This document shows, piece by piece, positions 49,601 to 60,371 of a DNA stretch of 64,000 bases. The position numbers and the translations under genes were made by a program. The stretch's first letter is position 1. Each line of letters begins with the position of its first letter. The stretch is taken from positions 9,219,201 to 9,283,200 of the forward strand of contig OW799237.1 of the NCBI GenBank assembly GCA_941918925.1, given 5' to 3'. The notes under the pieces are model-generated. The model was not told the origin of the DNA and made no database searches. It saw only the letters and a list, made by a program, of their open reading frames with translations. The stretch is from Phyto melanocephala. Its lineage: Eukaryota; Arthropoda; Insecta; Diptera; Rhinophoridae.

Positions 49601-49861
49601 GCTACCGTTGTTGTGGTTGTTGTTATGACTACGCAAATGGTCATTTTGTGGCTGATGCATGTGTAAAAGAGAGGCAGACCTGCTGCTACGATTACGGCGC
49701 TTTTCCAACTGAGACTGGTAGTGTTGTTGCTGCTGCTGTTGGGCACTAATTATACCTGCGTTTTGTAATATTTTCGATGTTTTTGTTGAAAGATCCAAAC
49801 GATCTACACTGTCGAAACCATACCAACCAAGTAATTCATTCATTGTACTTTCAGCAAATTC
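43668..49861 (-). CDS. Sobp: Sine oculis-binding protein (SOBP), 3' two coding exons
   Basis: Exons on the minus strand: 49861-49354 and 45517-43668, joined in phase (G|TT gives Val) across a 3.8-kb intron; 785 residues are visible, and the exon starts at an acceptor (TTTCTTGCAG), so the N-terminus lies further upstream and is not identified. The order matches SOBP: EFAESTMNELLGWYGFD; an Asn/Gln/Ser-rich insert; two FCS-type zinc fingers (CCWCRRPVPENAPEF..CSESCF and CDWCKHIRH..FCSDKCLNQYK, followed by ETQAHL); a long Pro/Ser-rich region with PYPIIIPLPIPIPVPLP; EEEPLDFTKTKE; and a basic C-terminus (RPLRKRKRI). SOBP binds the Six-family protein Sine oculis and acts in the nucleus in eye and inner-ear development. 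Poly-Gln and poly-Asn runs in the first exon are opa-type repeats and may vary in length. Confidence 0.93.
46622..46672 (+). repeat. Penelope-like 3' motif fragment (candidate)
   Basis: CCTGACGATGAAACAACGG followed by AGTAGCGAAATATTGGAA resembles the CCTGAxGAxG...GAAATxTxGG signature common near ends of Penelope-like elements. A similar stretch is at 59290-59350 (minus): CCTGAAGAAGCTACCC, then GTAGCAAAATATCGGAAAAT. No coding remains. Confidence 0.3.
46983..48081 (-). mobile_element. Internally deleted hAT transposon in the Sobp intron
   Basis: Terminal inverted repeats CATAGCTGCCAGAT (46983-46996) and ATCTGGCAGCTATG (48068-48081) are flanked on both sides by the identical 8-base sequence CACACAGA, the hAT-type target duplication. 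Subterminal ATCGTC motifs: four at the left and five at the right. On the minus strand, pieces of a transposase N-terminus remain (47483-47319: KKIKEDWFADPEINLWAKKR), like the segment before the BED-type finger in hAT proteins, then a stop; upstream mini-exon-like pieces with GT/AG borders lie at 47598-47561 and around 47660. The catalytic part is missing. The 1.1-kb element is non-autonomous. Confidence 0.85.
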
Positions 49862-50519
49862 CTGCAAGAAAACAGCAAATAAAGAAAGAAAAGAATTATT
49901 ATTTTATTTGAATTTTTTATCATGATTAGGGTTTCTATGCCGAAATATTTTTCACTTTACGATTCTAGGATATTATTTTACACTAAACGTTTTCAAAATG
50001 TTTTAAATTAATATTTACGAAAAACTTTTTGCCTATTTACAAAAAAAAGTTTTAAAAATAAAATAAAATTACAATTTTATTATATAGAAAATTGTGTAAT
50101 AAATTGTCTAGATATAGGAAAACTTAAAATCAATGCAAAATTTTCTATTAGTTTTGACTTCTGCTAAATTTCAGAGTTGCCGGCTGCACCGAAAAATTGC
50201 AATAAATTTTAAAAGTCATTCTTACTGAGACACCCTTTACGATAACTTTGATTTTAGCACGCAGTCTGACATCAGTCTAAGTAACCAGTATCTGAAATTG
50301 TTGAATCAAAATATGTAACTCTAAAATCATTGCAAAACATTTTTTTTATTTTATTCTTTAATGCCAGTTCGATTTATTAGGGGAGTCAAGGGTATTTTTG
50401 TTTAGATGCAGATGACTTACAATTAAAATAAAACAGAGAAAAAAATTTTTTATTTCCACAAATTAACTTTGTTTGACAGATGATTTTATGACAATTAAGA
50501 TTTAAAACGATTTCAGGCG

Positions 50520-50745
50520 TATTAGAGCTGTGGATGGCTCGGTTGTAGCACATTCTGAAAGAACAATTTCTAAACACTTTGAAAATCATTTGGGTTCGCA
50601 TTTCGGCAATGGTACGCACAATTCTGTCTTTCAAGTCATTTACTTAAAGCAGCTGATATTTTTTTATATACCAACGATTTCATGTAGCTCCAGAGAAAAT
50701 AAGGCGAAGGCATTAAATTGCTCGATTTTGGCGACCTATTACAAA
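50520..50745 (-). pseudogene. Mariner-type transposase C-terminal relic
   Basis: On the minus strand, NRSPKSSNLMPSPYFLW and SYMKSLVYK resemble the WPPRSxDLTPLDxFLWGYxKxxVY block with the third catalytic acid region, followed by DRIVRTIAEMRTQM, like the usual IRxxIAEIRPxM tail. Stops and frameshifts break it. The open frame 50386-50634 (minus) covers only its tail. Confidence 0.6.
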
Positions 50746-52302
50746 GCTTATATAAGAAACTACACCTTGAAAAAATCTTTTTTTTTAGTAAATCGATTAC
50801 TTGATGTGATGTATGGCATGTGGCGCCTTCTTGTTGTACAACATGCTTTCAGTAAACATCCGATCTAACGGTATCCTCATATAATATATAAAAACAGTTA
50901 TTTTTTAAGGTTCAATAATCTGTTATTGGGTTTCCTCATTCTAATAAAAATTCATTTTTAATAAAAAAAAAAATCTCCACTAATTCTCTATTTACAGAAA
51001 ATGTTTTATGAATTCTTTATTACAACAATATTCTCGAAAACTGTGAGTTTTAAGAACCCTAATTATGTCTCATATGAAAACATCTGTTTTTGTGGACAAA
51101 TCTTGAAATTTAAAGTGTGTTTTTTTTTGTCTGTGTTGTGGTAACATTTAGTACCAGGCATAGAAGGAGGTAAAGTATCAATTTCATTTTGGATAGTTTG
51201 GTTTGCTTTGCAGAATGACTAGTTTGCTAGCTGTTTGTCTGCCCCGGTCATTTCATTAATAAACACTTTGTGTCGCTTTAATGAAGCGCTTCAGTTAAAT
51301 TCATACATACAGTAGTTACATATACATGTATATATGCAAAATAATACATACTTATGTACCTATAACTCGAAATTTAATTTTTTTTGTTATAATCTTTATA
51401 TGACAAAAATTTGATACCTTCTTTTAAATACGTACTTACATTTCGCAGATGCCAAATGCAAAATTAAATTAAAATAATAATAATAAGAGACTGGTGTGAA
51501 TTCACACTATTTATACGCTTCTTAAAAGCATTTATTCGTACTTAAATACATGCATTCGAACACTTGCATGCAGCAATTCATATATCAAACGTAACACAAT
51601 GTTGCTTTAATATTCATACGTACGTGTGTGTGTATGATCATTGGTCACAGTGGAGATGCAAATTATAGCCATAAAATATGCAATGCCAAGTAGGCTCTAT
51701 TTTTACTAGTGTTTTTTTTTACAATGCAAATATAGCGACATAAAAACACTAAATAAAAGTTAGGTAAGATTAATTCGGCAGCTGCCTTGGGTTGCGTTGT
51801 GACACCGTGTGCACCATCGCATCGTTTGCCTATATCTGCTGGCTGTCATCATTCTTTAGCCATCCTGTTCTATTTATGAAGTTGCGGATTTTATCCCGAC
51901 TACCTGCAGAAGCACATGTTTTGTCATTAATTATTTGTTGACCTAGAATCCAAGGTCTCCCCAAACTAAAAGAAAAGATGTTCAGATGTTCATCGTAATT
52001 TTCGCAAAAGTCATAAGAGATCTTTTTTAATGTATTCCTAGAGGCCAGTGCCCAGTAATGACCGCTATAAGGTTTCTTGAATAGATTCTAGGCATATTTA
52101 TCACAGATTACAACTATGCAGACTTTTTCTGGTTTGATTACAAGTCGGTTCTTTCTACCATCTTTTCTTAGCCATCAAGTAAAGTGTATACAAAACCAGC
52201 TGTTTACATTTCGATAGAGTAACGGCAAAAACACGACTGGACTTAATCGAATGCAAGTTAGGCAGCTCTATTATTACCAACATGTCTCCATGTTTTGGAA
52301 CT

Positions 52303-52497
52303 CATACAAAGGTAATCAATGAATGTCTCGCTATCTCTTTCAAAGACACCTGGCATTGCTGGTCAATTTTTGATGGTACCTAATAGCCACCATGCTACAT
52401 ACAAAGGTAACCTATGAATTATATTTCTCGCTACCTCTTCCAAAGGCACTTGGCATTGATGGTACATTTTTGATGGTACCTAATAGCCACCATGCTG
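52303..52497. repeat. Two-copy tandem duplication, ~96-base period
   Basis: CATACAAAGGTAATCAATGA...TCGCTATCTCTTTCAAAG...GATGGTACCTAATAGCCACCATGCT is followed by CATACAAAGGTAACCTATGA...TCGCTACCTCTTCCAAAG...GATGGTACCTAATAGCCACCATGCT. The first copy is part of slightly more GC-rich DNA of unknown origin (51770-52600), possibly decayed retrotransposon. Confidence 0.75.
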
Positions 52498-53760
52498 TAA
52501 GTAAATATGTAGATATTCCTGTTCGCTGTTCTATGATACTAAATTTGTTCTGCGGCTGTTATAAACCATTATCGCGACCTGGAGCGCTGAATTAAACGAT
52601 TTTACTTTTATTATTTAGTTTCTTGGCGAATTAAAAATAAATTAACTTCAAAGTATCTATTGATCACTTTTGAATATAAAATTATTTTCTTGACTTAAAG
52701 GTGCTTTAAAACCCTGTGTACAAAAAAACCAAATAAAACGCAATTATTTACATCGCTAAAAACGGTTTTAAAAGACGCCTTGAACCACATAGCGTTATTA
52801 GCAAAGGGTGACAACCTTACTCTTTTTGTTCGCTCTGCACTCACACTGCTCTTTTCCAACTAGAGTAGTTGTGTACAAAGGTTGTGAAAAATTTGTATAT
52901 GACATAAATTAAAAATCCCATATTTTATACTCAGATTAATCCTGGGAATTATAATTACAAATGCTTTGAGAATTCTTCTAATTTTACGGTATAATTTTTT
53001 TCGAAAATCTCGTGAGCTCAGAATGGCCAAAAATGAAAGTATAAAAAGAATATAAAAATCTGTCAGTTTTTAGTTTTCAGTAAATTGATTTTTGAAAAGA
53101 AATTTTTAACGTTGTTTCTTACAAAAACCTAAAACCTAGAAAATATCTTTAAATGCTTTATTTAGTATTTTAATTTGTTAAAAAAAAAACCTAATACTTT
53201 CTTTTTTTTTAAAAAATCTTTGAATTATATTTAAGCCAAATTTAGAAAATAAAACATTTTTAAACTTTTTTTTTTTTTTGGAAAAAACTTGCTATAATTT
53301 CAATCACCTCTTTTCGCTTGGCTTGATGACTGATACTCGTTTTTGCGCTTTCTTATATTCGTTTTTTTAGATGTTTTGTTGTTTTTGTACCCAAGTAAAC
53401 ATAAAATTGTTATTTTGTTTTAAAAATATCAAATAACATTTAAAGGTTCTTATTACACATTACCAATGTTGGTCATATCAATACATCAATGTTTGGAATT
53501 AATGCTTGCATATGTAGTAGGCACACTGTACATAAATACTTACATGCATACATTTATATGAGTAGTAATAAATTTTAATTAATTTTTAAATTTAAGAATT
53601 GATGCAAAGAATATCAGTAACGAATTTAATTTTTAAGAAAAAATTAACAAATGTTTTTAAGTATGGGCATTCGACAAAATTTTATATTTATATAAAGCAA
53701 ATGTTTGATAAACTTTTCACTTCACACCAAGGCGTATTTATGTATCAATAAACATTTTTT

Positions 53761-54540
53761 TATACCCTTCACACAGTGAAAAAGGGTATATATAGGTTTG
53801 TCCTTCTACAATTTTCATTTCCGACCCCATAAAGTATATATGTATGTATTTTCTGAAAGCTTCTGAATAGGGGAGTCGATGTCCGTGTGCATGTTGAAAT
53901 CAAATTTTTGAAGCCCCCGACATCGCTTGGACCCGGGTGAGGTATAAAAATATCAGAAATATTAAAGAGTATATCGGTATTGAAACTCAGAAACAACTGA
54001 GATATGAGCAAAAACACACGGCCACCTCGTTTTTTTTAACACAAAAACAACATACAGACATGGTATACTGGTTAGAGTAAACGTGGCATCGAACCCCAGC
54101 TGAGCCCAAAAAAGTTTTTATTTTTTATTTTATATATTATTTATATTTTTATTATTTTTTTAAAATTTTTTTTTTAAATTTGTTTTTTATTTTTTTTTTA
54201 TTTTTTTTTTTTCTTATTTTTTTTTATTTTTTTTTTTAAATTTTTATTTTAAATTTTTTTTTTTTTTATTTTATATTTTTATTTTTTTTTTAATTTTTTT
54301 ATATCTTTTTTTAATTTTTTTTTTAATTTGTTTTATATTTTAATAATTTTGTTTTTATATTTTTTTTAACATACATACATAAACACAGTTTATAATTTTG
54401 CAAAGGGATGTTTTTATATATGTATGTATGTACGTATTTCATATGAGATAAATTGTGATATAAACAATTGTTATTGCATGACTACACGTTGTGAAGGGTA
54501 TAAAGATTCGGCATGGCCGAATATAGCACTCGTACTTGTT
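53761..54540 (+). repeat. Dispersed palindrome-tailed repeat (copy H, longest)
   Basis: TATACCCTTCACACAGTG start, tRNA-like module at about 54060-54108 (GGTATACTGGTTAGAGTAAACG, CATCGAACCCCAGCTGAGCC), T-rich core of about 250 bases at 54115-54365, palindrome TTCGGCATGGCCGAA, CTCGTACTTGT end. The module is best preserved here. The minus-strand open frame 53769-54017 is not a gene. Confidence 0.85.
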
Positions 54541-55226
54541 TAATTTTATTTTGTTATATACATATAAAGTTTGATATTTTAAATGAATGAGAGAGAAGAA
54601 TTTTGTTTTTATTAATAAACCTTCACAGCTGAAATTAAAAAAAAAAAAATATATAAAAATATAAAAATGACATAATTAAAAATAACTACCTGATAAATAA
54701 ATATGCCTTGACTTAAACCTATCGTCATAACATACAAATTGTTATACGAAATTCATTTTAACATTTCCATCTCTGGTGTATTATATGAAATTCAAGGTAT
54801 AATCAAAGGTAAGAAGTGAGATCAATAAAAATCTTAACATACTTACACATATAAAATTTAATTATTTGGATTGATCTTACAGTTTTGATTTTTTTCAATT
54901 GATATTATCCTAAAGCTTACAGAAAAATATAACTTCCCAGCAACAACAAGGTAATGACTTGCTCTTACTAAACAAAATACTTTTTAGTGACTATTACATA
55001 TCGTCTGTCTTACTAAGAAGCATTTTAGTAATGACTTGATTTATAATGTGATACGTAAGTACTTACTTTTAGACATTTGCTTAGGTACACACACCATACA
55101 ATTTCTCATTGCGAAATTTGCTAGAAGCCATTTAAATACATAACTTTTTATAATTCTCATTTAGTTTTACACACTTAGGGTATAAGTAAGAATGATTTTG
55201 ACAACAGCGGGAAAGCATTTCATTAA
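54541..55226. other. AT-rich DNA with GTAAGTACTTAC-type motifs
   Basis: No gene seen. TTCCCAGCAACAACAAGGTAATGACTTGC at 54935 and GTAAGTACTTAC near 55052 resemble motifs in the minisatellite at 55980-56184; the PIF-like element may have split one older repeat unit. Confidence 0.4.
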
Positions 55227-55804
55227 AGGCTGGGGCACAATGAATCCGTCGTCCGTCAAACTTCAACTGACATCAACGTATTGACGGAGAGGGGTTGGCA
55301 CAATCAGTACTTTGTGTTGACGGATCATAAGTCAAGTTAAATTGTTGACTGCTGCGACAAATCAAAAACAAACAGCGCCGGCTGAAGGCCGATAATATTT
55401 ATATAATTTTTTTTTTACTTATCTTCACAATAACAAAAAATTAATAAAACAAAAAAATATTTTTTTAAGAAAATGTCAACTTTGCTTTAAAATCATATAA
55501 TCTATATATAAAAAAAGAGTTTTGAACCAAAAACAACTGTATGCTTCTGTGGCGGCTCATGCATCACAAAAAAGTACGGCGGCTGCTGTAAAGCCGGTTG
55601 ACTTCGCTTTTTGCGCACAACCATATGGTAGATGTCAAAGAACTCGACGTACGCCAGAAGTTAAAAGTTGGTCAACTTTTGTACTTTGCGTTAACGGAGA
55701 CGTACTGAATGTGACAACACTCATAAGAAAACATGTATTTTAACTAAGTTGTCAGTTGAAAAAGTTGAAGTTTGACGGACGACGGATTCATTGTGCCCCA
55801 GCCT
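55227..55804. mobile_element. PIF/Harbinger-like non-autonomous element with perfect 42-base ends
   Basis: The first 42 bases (AGGCTGGGGCACAATGAATC...) are repeated inverted without mismatch at 55763-55804. Both sides are flanked by TAA (55224-55226, 55805-55807), the 3-base TWA target typical of PIF/Harbinger. The inside has an open frame (55522-55743) of 73 residues without a recognised domain and GC-richer blocks; no transposase or Myb-like partner is recognisable. The perfect ends indicate a young copy. Confidence 0.85.
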
Positions 55805-55979
55805 TAAAAAAGTGATGACTTATAGATTTTCACTGGTTTTTAAATTTCAAATTAACGTATCGCAGAATAATCAAACCAAATTTTCGTCCTTAGAAGAACC
55901 GAACGACTTCTGTAAGTCCATAATAGTAATGGCTTATTAAGGTTATTAAAATCAAGTACTTATATATTGCTATAAAAGT

Positions 55980-56184
55980 AAGTACTTACTGAAGTCCCTA
56001 TTTATAAGCGATTGTAATAAGTTCTTATAGAACTCCCTATTTGTAAGCGAAGGTGCTAAGTACTTATTTAAGTCTCTATTTATAAGCGACCGTAATAAGT
56101 ACTTATACGAGTCCCTATTTGTAAGCGAAGGTGGTAAGTACTTATTTAAGTCCCTTTTTGTAAGCGAGCGTGGTAAGTACTTGC
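55980..56184. repeat. 39-base minisatellite, five units, with 78-base higher order
   Basis: Units start with AAGTAcTTA at 55980, 56019, 56058, 56097, 56136 (and a partial at 56175), an exact 39-base period. Unit ends alternate: TTTATAAGCGAttGTAA, TTTGTAAGCGAAGGTGc, TTTATAAGCGAccGTAA, TTTGTAAGCGAAGGTGG, TTTGTAAGCGAgcGTGG. So two unit types alternate as a 78-base dimer. Each unit junction holds the 10-base palindrome TAAGTACTTA. Confidence 0.9.
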
Positions 56185-56999
56185 CTCCAATGACATCGCC
56201 GTGTTCAAATATTTGGTTTAGATGCCAAATTGTAAGAATGTAGTGAAGAACTGTTTTCTATTACTTTCAACTCATTATTTTGTTATGTATTAACAGTATT
56301 TTTTTTAATAACTCCTACTGATGGAAAATAGACATTCTTTTAAATATTTATAAAAATTTACCCACAATATATTTAAAATTTTCAACCTATTTTTATTCAT
56401 TAAAAGTATTATTTTTGGAAACAATAAGTTGATAATAATTAGCCCTTAGGTAGAAACCTATTGATACAATTTAAATACAATATATTGGTTAAAAAAACAT
56501 AATTTTAATTTTGTTAAAAATTTTTTAATAATTCCATTTTATTTTATGAAAAAATATTTTGTTACATTTCCTATTTGTTTACCTTAATTTGTAATTTCTA
56601 AAAAAAATTTTTTTTAATCTATTTTTCTTTAAAAAATTTAAAACTACCCTCGTTTGTTTACTTAGATTTTAAGCGAATAAATATGGCAAATTGATATAAA
56701 ACCTTTTTTGTTGCTGTTGCTGTTGCTGTTTTTTGTTTTTTTTTTTGTTTTTCTACAGTCTGCAAAGAAAAATATATTTTAAGCTTTTGTTGCGTTGTAA
56801 TTGACACCTTTACTGCGAACCAAACGACACACATACAAATGAACAATATAAAATAAGAATCAATTAATTAAAAAATACAAATGATACCTTGTAAAGGAAA
56901 AAATAATACAACAAAAACAAATACATAATAAAAAACACGATTAAGCTAAGTCGAATCTTGGTAAACCTACAACTGAAATATTTCTTTTTTTTTTTCGAC
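56185..56999. other. AT-rich DNA with a TGTTGC microsatellite
   Basis: No gene seen. (TGTTGC)n lies at 56708-56730. The open frame 56658-56846 (minus) only reads this microsatellite and its flank. Confidence 0.5.
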
Positions 57000-57490
57000 A
57001 TATACCTGCGACTACAGAAAACTTCTTTGAAATAAGTCTAGCAGGGTCGAATCACACGATCTTATTGCCTTCACCTTCAAATACACGTAAAATATAGAAT
57101 CGCCTTGCTGGTAACACAAATCGTCTATCGTTTAAGTGTCGGATGAAAAGAAATTTGTTTAGCATTTTGATCTGTAGCACTCGCCATTGACGGTTACGGT
57201 GTCACTAAAAGTACAGACCAAATATACAGTAACTTCTTGTGGATAAATTGCTAGCTAAGGAGATAGTTATAAGTTAGCGTCGCCAAAAGGGTTTTTTTCG
57301 GTTAACTTTTTGAGTTATCTTCCAAATGCTACATGACCCACTCAGCCAGGAAATGGCGTTGTTTTTGATCACTAAACTCAAGCTTTAAAATCACACGAGT
57401 CTTGTATGGATGAAGAAATATTACATAAGATCGGTGATAGCAGATTTGGTAGACACCACCAAAACAATAAGACCCTCACAGGCTGCCAAC
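57000..57490 (-). pseudogene. Mariner-type transposase, heavily decayed
   Basis: On the minus strand and across several frame changes: FSDQKQRHFLAEWV (like the xxDxxxRxxFAEWVL stretch before the first catalytic block), then DTVTVNGECYRSKC (like AVTVNGERYRxM), then YQQGDS and CDSTLLDLF (remains of WFQQDGAxxH and CDLTPLDFF). Catalytic motifs are destroyed and there are many stops. Same superfamily as 61589-62860. Confidence 0.55.
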
Positions 57491-58975
57491 GTCAAATCGA
57501 TTTTGTTTTAAATTCTTTTATTTTAACATTACAATTTATTTACAAATTATAATCGTCGTGCCTTGCGAATACCCCTATTATTATTTAATTAACTGAGCAG
57601 AGACTTTTGCCCGCTGCAGTGTTACACGCCAGAGTCTCTCTCTCTCTCTCTCTAACACATGATGCAAAATTGTATAACAACACGAGGCAGAAAATGCTGT
57701 TTTCGAATACAAAATGTTTTTATAAAAATTTCATTAATTTCCCAATGTTACAAATCCTACGCCTAAACTAACCTGGCGACCAAAAAATATACAGCTGTGG
57801 CATATGACTAACTCTGTGTTAACCATTAAATAGATTCGCGCATAATAAAGTTTAAAATAATTGTAAATTAAACTGACTTTTAACAAAAATTTGTAGTAAC
57901 CAGCAAATGAAATGCTACAGTGTAAGTAATATATGCAAACGCGTGTATAATTTTTATGAGTTTAAGGCCTAGATGTGGGTTACCTTCTAAATTTTCAGTT
58001 AATAATATGTTTTGAATTTTTATTAGATTTTTCTTTCCACCAAAATTTATGACCAAAGTAATTTAATATTTTGCTCTTAAAGCTTTTGACTTAAATATTT
58101 GATTTACGTTTCAGCTTTATTATTTTAATATGAAAATATAGATTTTCACTTGAAAAAAAACTAAGCTAAAAGCAAATATTTATAAAAACTGAAATTAATC
58201 TAAAGATAAGCAGGATAAAGATCATAGACAATATGGCAGGAGTTGTAGAAAAATTCTCCACTAAAAGTGTGTAGGCTATAAGATTTGAATGATGATTTTA
58301 TTAAAAGAAAGGAAGTAAATAAACAGACAGATAAAAAAAATAAGAATGAAAATTTCAAAATTGCATTTAACAACAAAACAACTAAACGGTTAGCTCTAGT
58401 TATGAAGTCACAGTCTGGTAACTTTTTTTGCAGTGCATTTACACCACGACTTTAATGGGGCAATATTCGACCTAATTTCTTATTGCATCTTTGTAAAAAA
58501 ATCCTTATGCATAATTTAAAATTTTAGAACAATTTTGTGTTTTATGAAGTGAAACGTTTTAATATTATTAATCATTTTTATTCTGGCTTAAGTTCATTGT
58601 TCTATTATTAAACTTCCTAAAACATTTATTAAATTAAATTGTAATCGCTCAAGAATATTTAAAAACTCAACATTCTGTGAGAAATGTTTTTCGTGCGACT
58701 CGCGGAACTTACGGTGCGCATAATCGACCTACACAGAAAAATACAAATATCAATTACAATATTAATACTATTAATTGAAATTTTATTTGATTTTTCTGCA
58801 ATCATTAAAATGAAACTATTAATTAAAAGAAAATTAATATTTTAATTAAAAATATATTGCAAAAAATATCAATAAAACTGTATTAAAAAATTAATTAAAA
58901 TTCCTAAAATGTTTTAAAAATTATTTTAATTAATTTAATCAGGGCTCTAATTGAAATTTAAAAATCAGAAACATA
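57491..58975. other. Intergenic DNA, AT-rich, CT microsatellite
   Basis: A (CT)n run at 57635-57653. No gene or RNA gene seen. From about 58740 to 58960 there is a very AT-rich block of ATTAATT phrases that resumes after 59510 (TTAATTAAATAATT), which suggests that repeat copy I and its neighbour inserted into one older AT-rich repeat. Confidence 0.45.
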
Positions 58976-59238
58976 TTGAAAATCAGAAACATCGGTACAT
59001 AAACAACTGATATATGAGCAAAAACCCACGGCCATCGTTTTTTTAACACAAAAACAACATACAACAACAACATACAGACGTGGTATACTGGTTAGAGTAA
59101 ACCTGGCATCGAACCCCAGCTGAGCCCAAAAAAAAAATTTATTTTATTTTTTATTTATATTTTTATTATTTTTTTTTAATTATTTTTTATTTTTTTTTTA
59201 ATTTTTTTTATTTTTTTTTTATAAATTTTTTTTTATAT
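58976..59238 (+). repeat. Dispersed palindrome-tailed repeat, 5'- and 3'-truncated (copy I)
   Basis: Starts inside the first block (AATCAGAAACATCGGTACAT) and holds the tRNA-like module (TGGTATACTGGTTAGAGTAAAC, CATCGAACCCCAGCTGAGCC at 59079-59129) and T/A core. The palindrome-bearing tail is missing. Confidence 0.75.
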
Positions 59239-59289
59239 CTAAACAGTTTTTCCTATTGAGCTTGAGATCACTTTTCTTAATAAAAAATA

Positions 59290-59350
59290 GTTTTAATTTT
59301 ATTTTCCGATATTTTGCTACCACATTGGGTAGCTTCTTCAGGGAAAGTTT
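59290..59350 (-). repeat. Penelope-like 3' motif fragment (candidate)
   Basis: Minus strand: CCTGAAGAAGCTACCCAATG, then TGGTAGCAAAATATCGGAAA. See 46622-46672. Resemblance only. Confidence 0.3.
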
Positions 59351-59739
59351 TAACAATTTTTACCAATTAACAATTAAAATATTAGAATTGTTAAAAAACA
59401 ATTTTTTTTAAAAAAGGCGGGAAAATTTTTTGTTTACATTTTATTGTACAAAAAAATAAATTTTTTCAATTTTATTTTTCAATATATTTTTTTCAAATGA
59501 CAGAAATCTCTAAGTTTTTGAAAAAATTTTATATCAATTAAACAAATTATTTAAATTAATTAAAAATATAATTCAATTCTAGGAATAAAACAATTAGTCA
59601 TTTAATTAAATAATTTCAAGCAATAATTTCTTCTGAGAACTAAAACCACTATTTTCAATACCAATAAAAACGTTTATAAACGAGATTGCTTTGTTTGGGC
59701 CGATGAATACCCCAAATAGTACCAAAATCTACCGTTTTA

Positions 59740-59852
59740 TCTATTAAAAACAACGATGTGGTATATTTTATTGGATGGTGGAATCATTGGTCCATATTTA
59801 TTTAAAAATTAGGCAAATCAGGATGTAACCGTCAATGGAAACCGTTACGGCA
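59740..59852 (+). pseudogene. Mariner-type transposase internal fragment
   Basis: Plus-strand reading LLDGGIIGPYLFKN, stop, ANQDVTVNGNRYGK matches the GGIIGPYFFENxxGxxVTVNGxRY block between the first and second catalytic residues. It is cut off at both sides and abuts the LINE fragment at 59870. Confidence 0.6.
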
Positions 59853-59869
59853 AGGAACATTGTTAAAGG

Positions 59870-60082
59870 CTCTCTGTCATGTAAGCTGCGTTCTATAAAA
59901 CCTAGCACATCGTACAGCGCACTGTCAACAAATCTACTCTTAAGATAAGCATGCTAAACAACTCAGATATAGATCGACCAGTCTCTCGTTACATTTTAAG
60001 TATAAACGACGATAGGCTGATGGGTCTAAAATTCTATGGCTTCGAGTGCTCTGCTTTACTGGTCTAGGGTATAAAAATAACC
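59870..60082 (-). pseudogene. LINE reverse-transcriptase fragment
   Basis: Minus strand: VIFIP, then NFRPISLSSFILKM (the PKSFRPISLTSFLLK block at the start of jockey/R1/LOA-type reverse transcriptases), and after a frameshift KSRFVDSALYDVLGFIERSL (HAYxxGRSxDxALHxLVxxIExSL block). It is broken by stops and bounded on both sides by mariner debris. It is too short to assign a clade. Confidence 0.65.
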
Positions 60083-60371
60083 TTAAACTCTACTCAGCCC
60101 TTAGGGTGGCCATATTATTATTTATTGGTGAAGCAAGTAGCAACATTTCAACACATGTAGGGTATTTTTTTTTAGCCCAGCAGAACTAACGAAACGGTTA
60201 GGTTAAACAGGCTGTTAATCCAAACACCATCACACTTGGATCCATGGCAGGTGCCTTTGTGATACCTAATACTTGGTATGTCGCGTGTGACTAGGGTTAA
60301 GTGTTAACGAAAGGGTTGACTGTCAAAGCAATTGTCATACTAAGCTTACGATGAGGCTGATGAGGATGATG

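Larger units (their letters stand above)
49868..53760. other. Upstream Sobp flank or intron, AT-rich with transposon debris
   Basis: No coding exon that I can support. It contains the mariner relic at 50520-50745, a two-copy tandem at 52303-52497 and CATA microsatellites. The missing first Sobp exon(s) should lie here or beyond the window, but I could not find a short exon with a compatible donor on the minus strand. Confidence 0.45.

Noticed and set aside
51960..52600. Possible LINE RNase H tail (a TGLNRMQVRQL-like reading) around the 96-base tandem duplication
   Set aside because: The resemblance is limited to a few residues and no RNase H core such as GNExAD is visible.
53769..54017. Minus-strand 82-residue open frame
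   Set aside because: Lies fully in repeat copy H.
49868..57100. Search for the missing first Sobp exon; donor-like signals on the minus strand near 51435 and 57008
   Set aside because: The readings before those donors give a stop or no SOBP-like sequence in the required phase.
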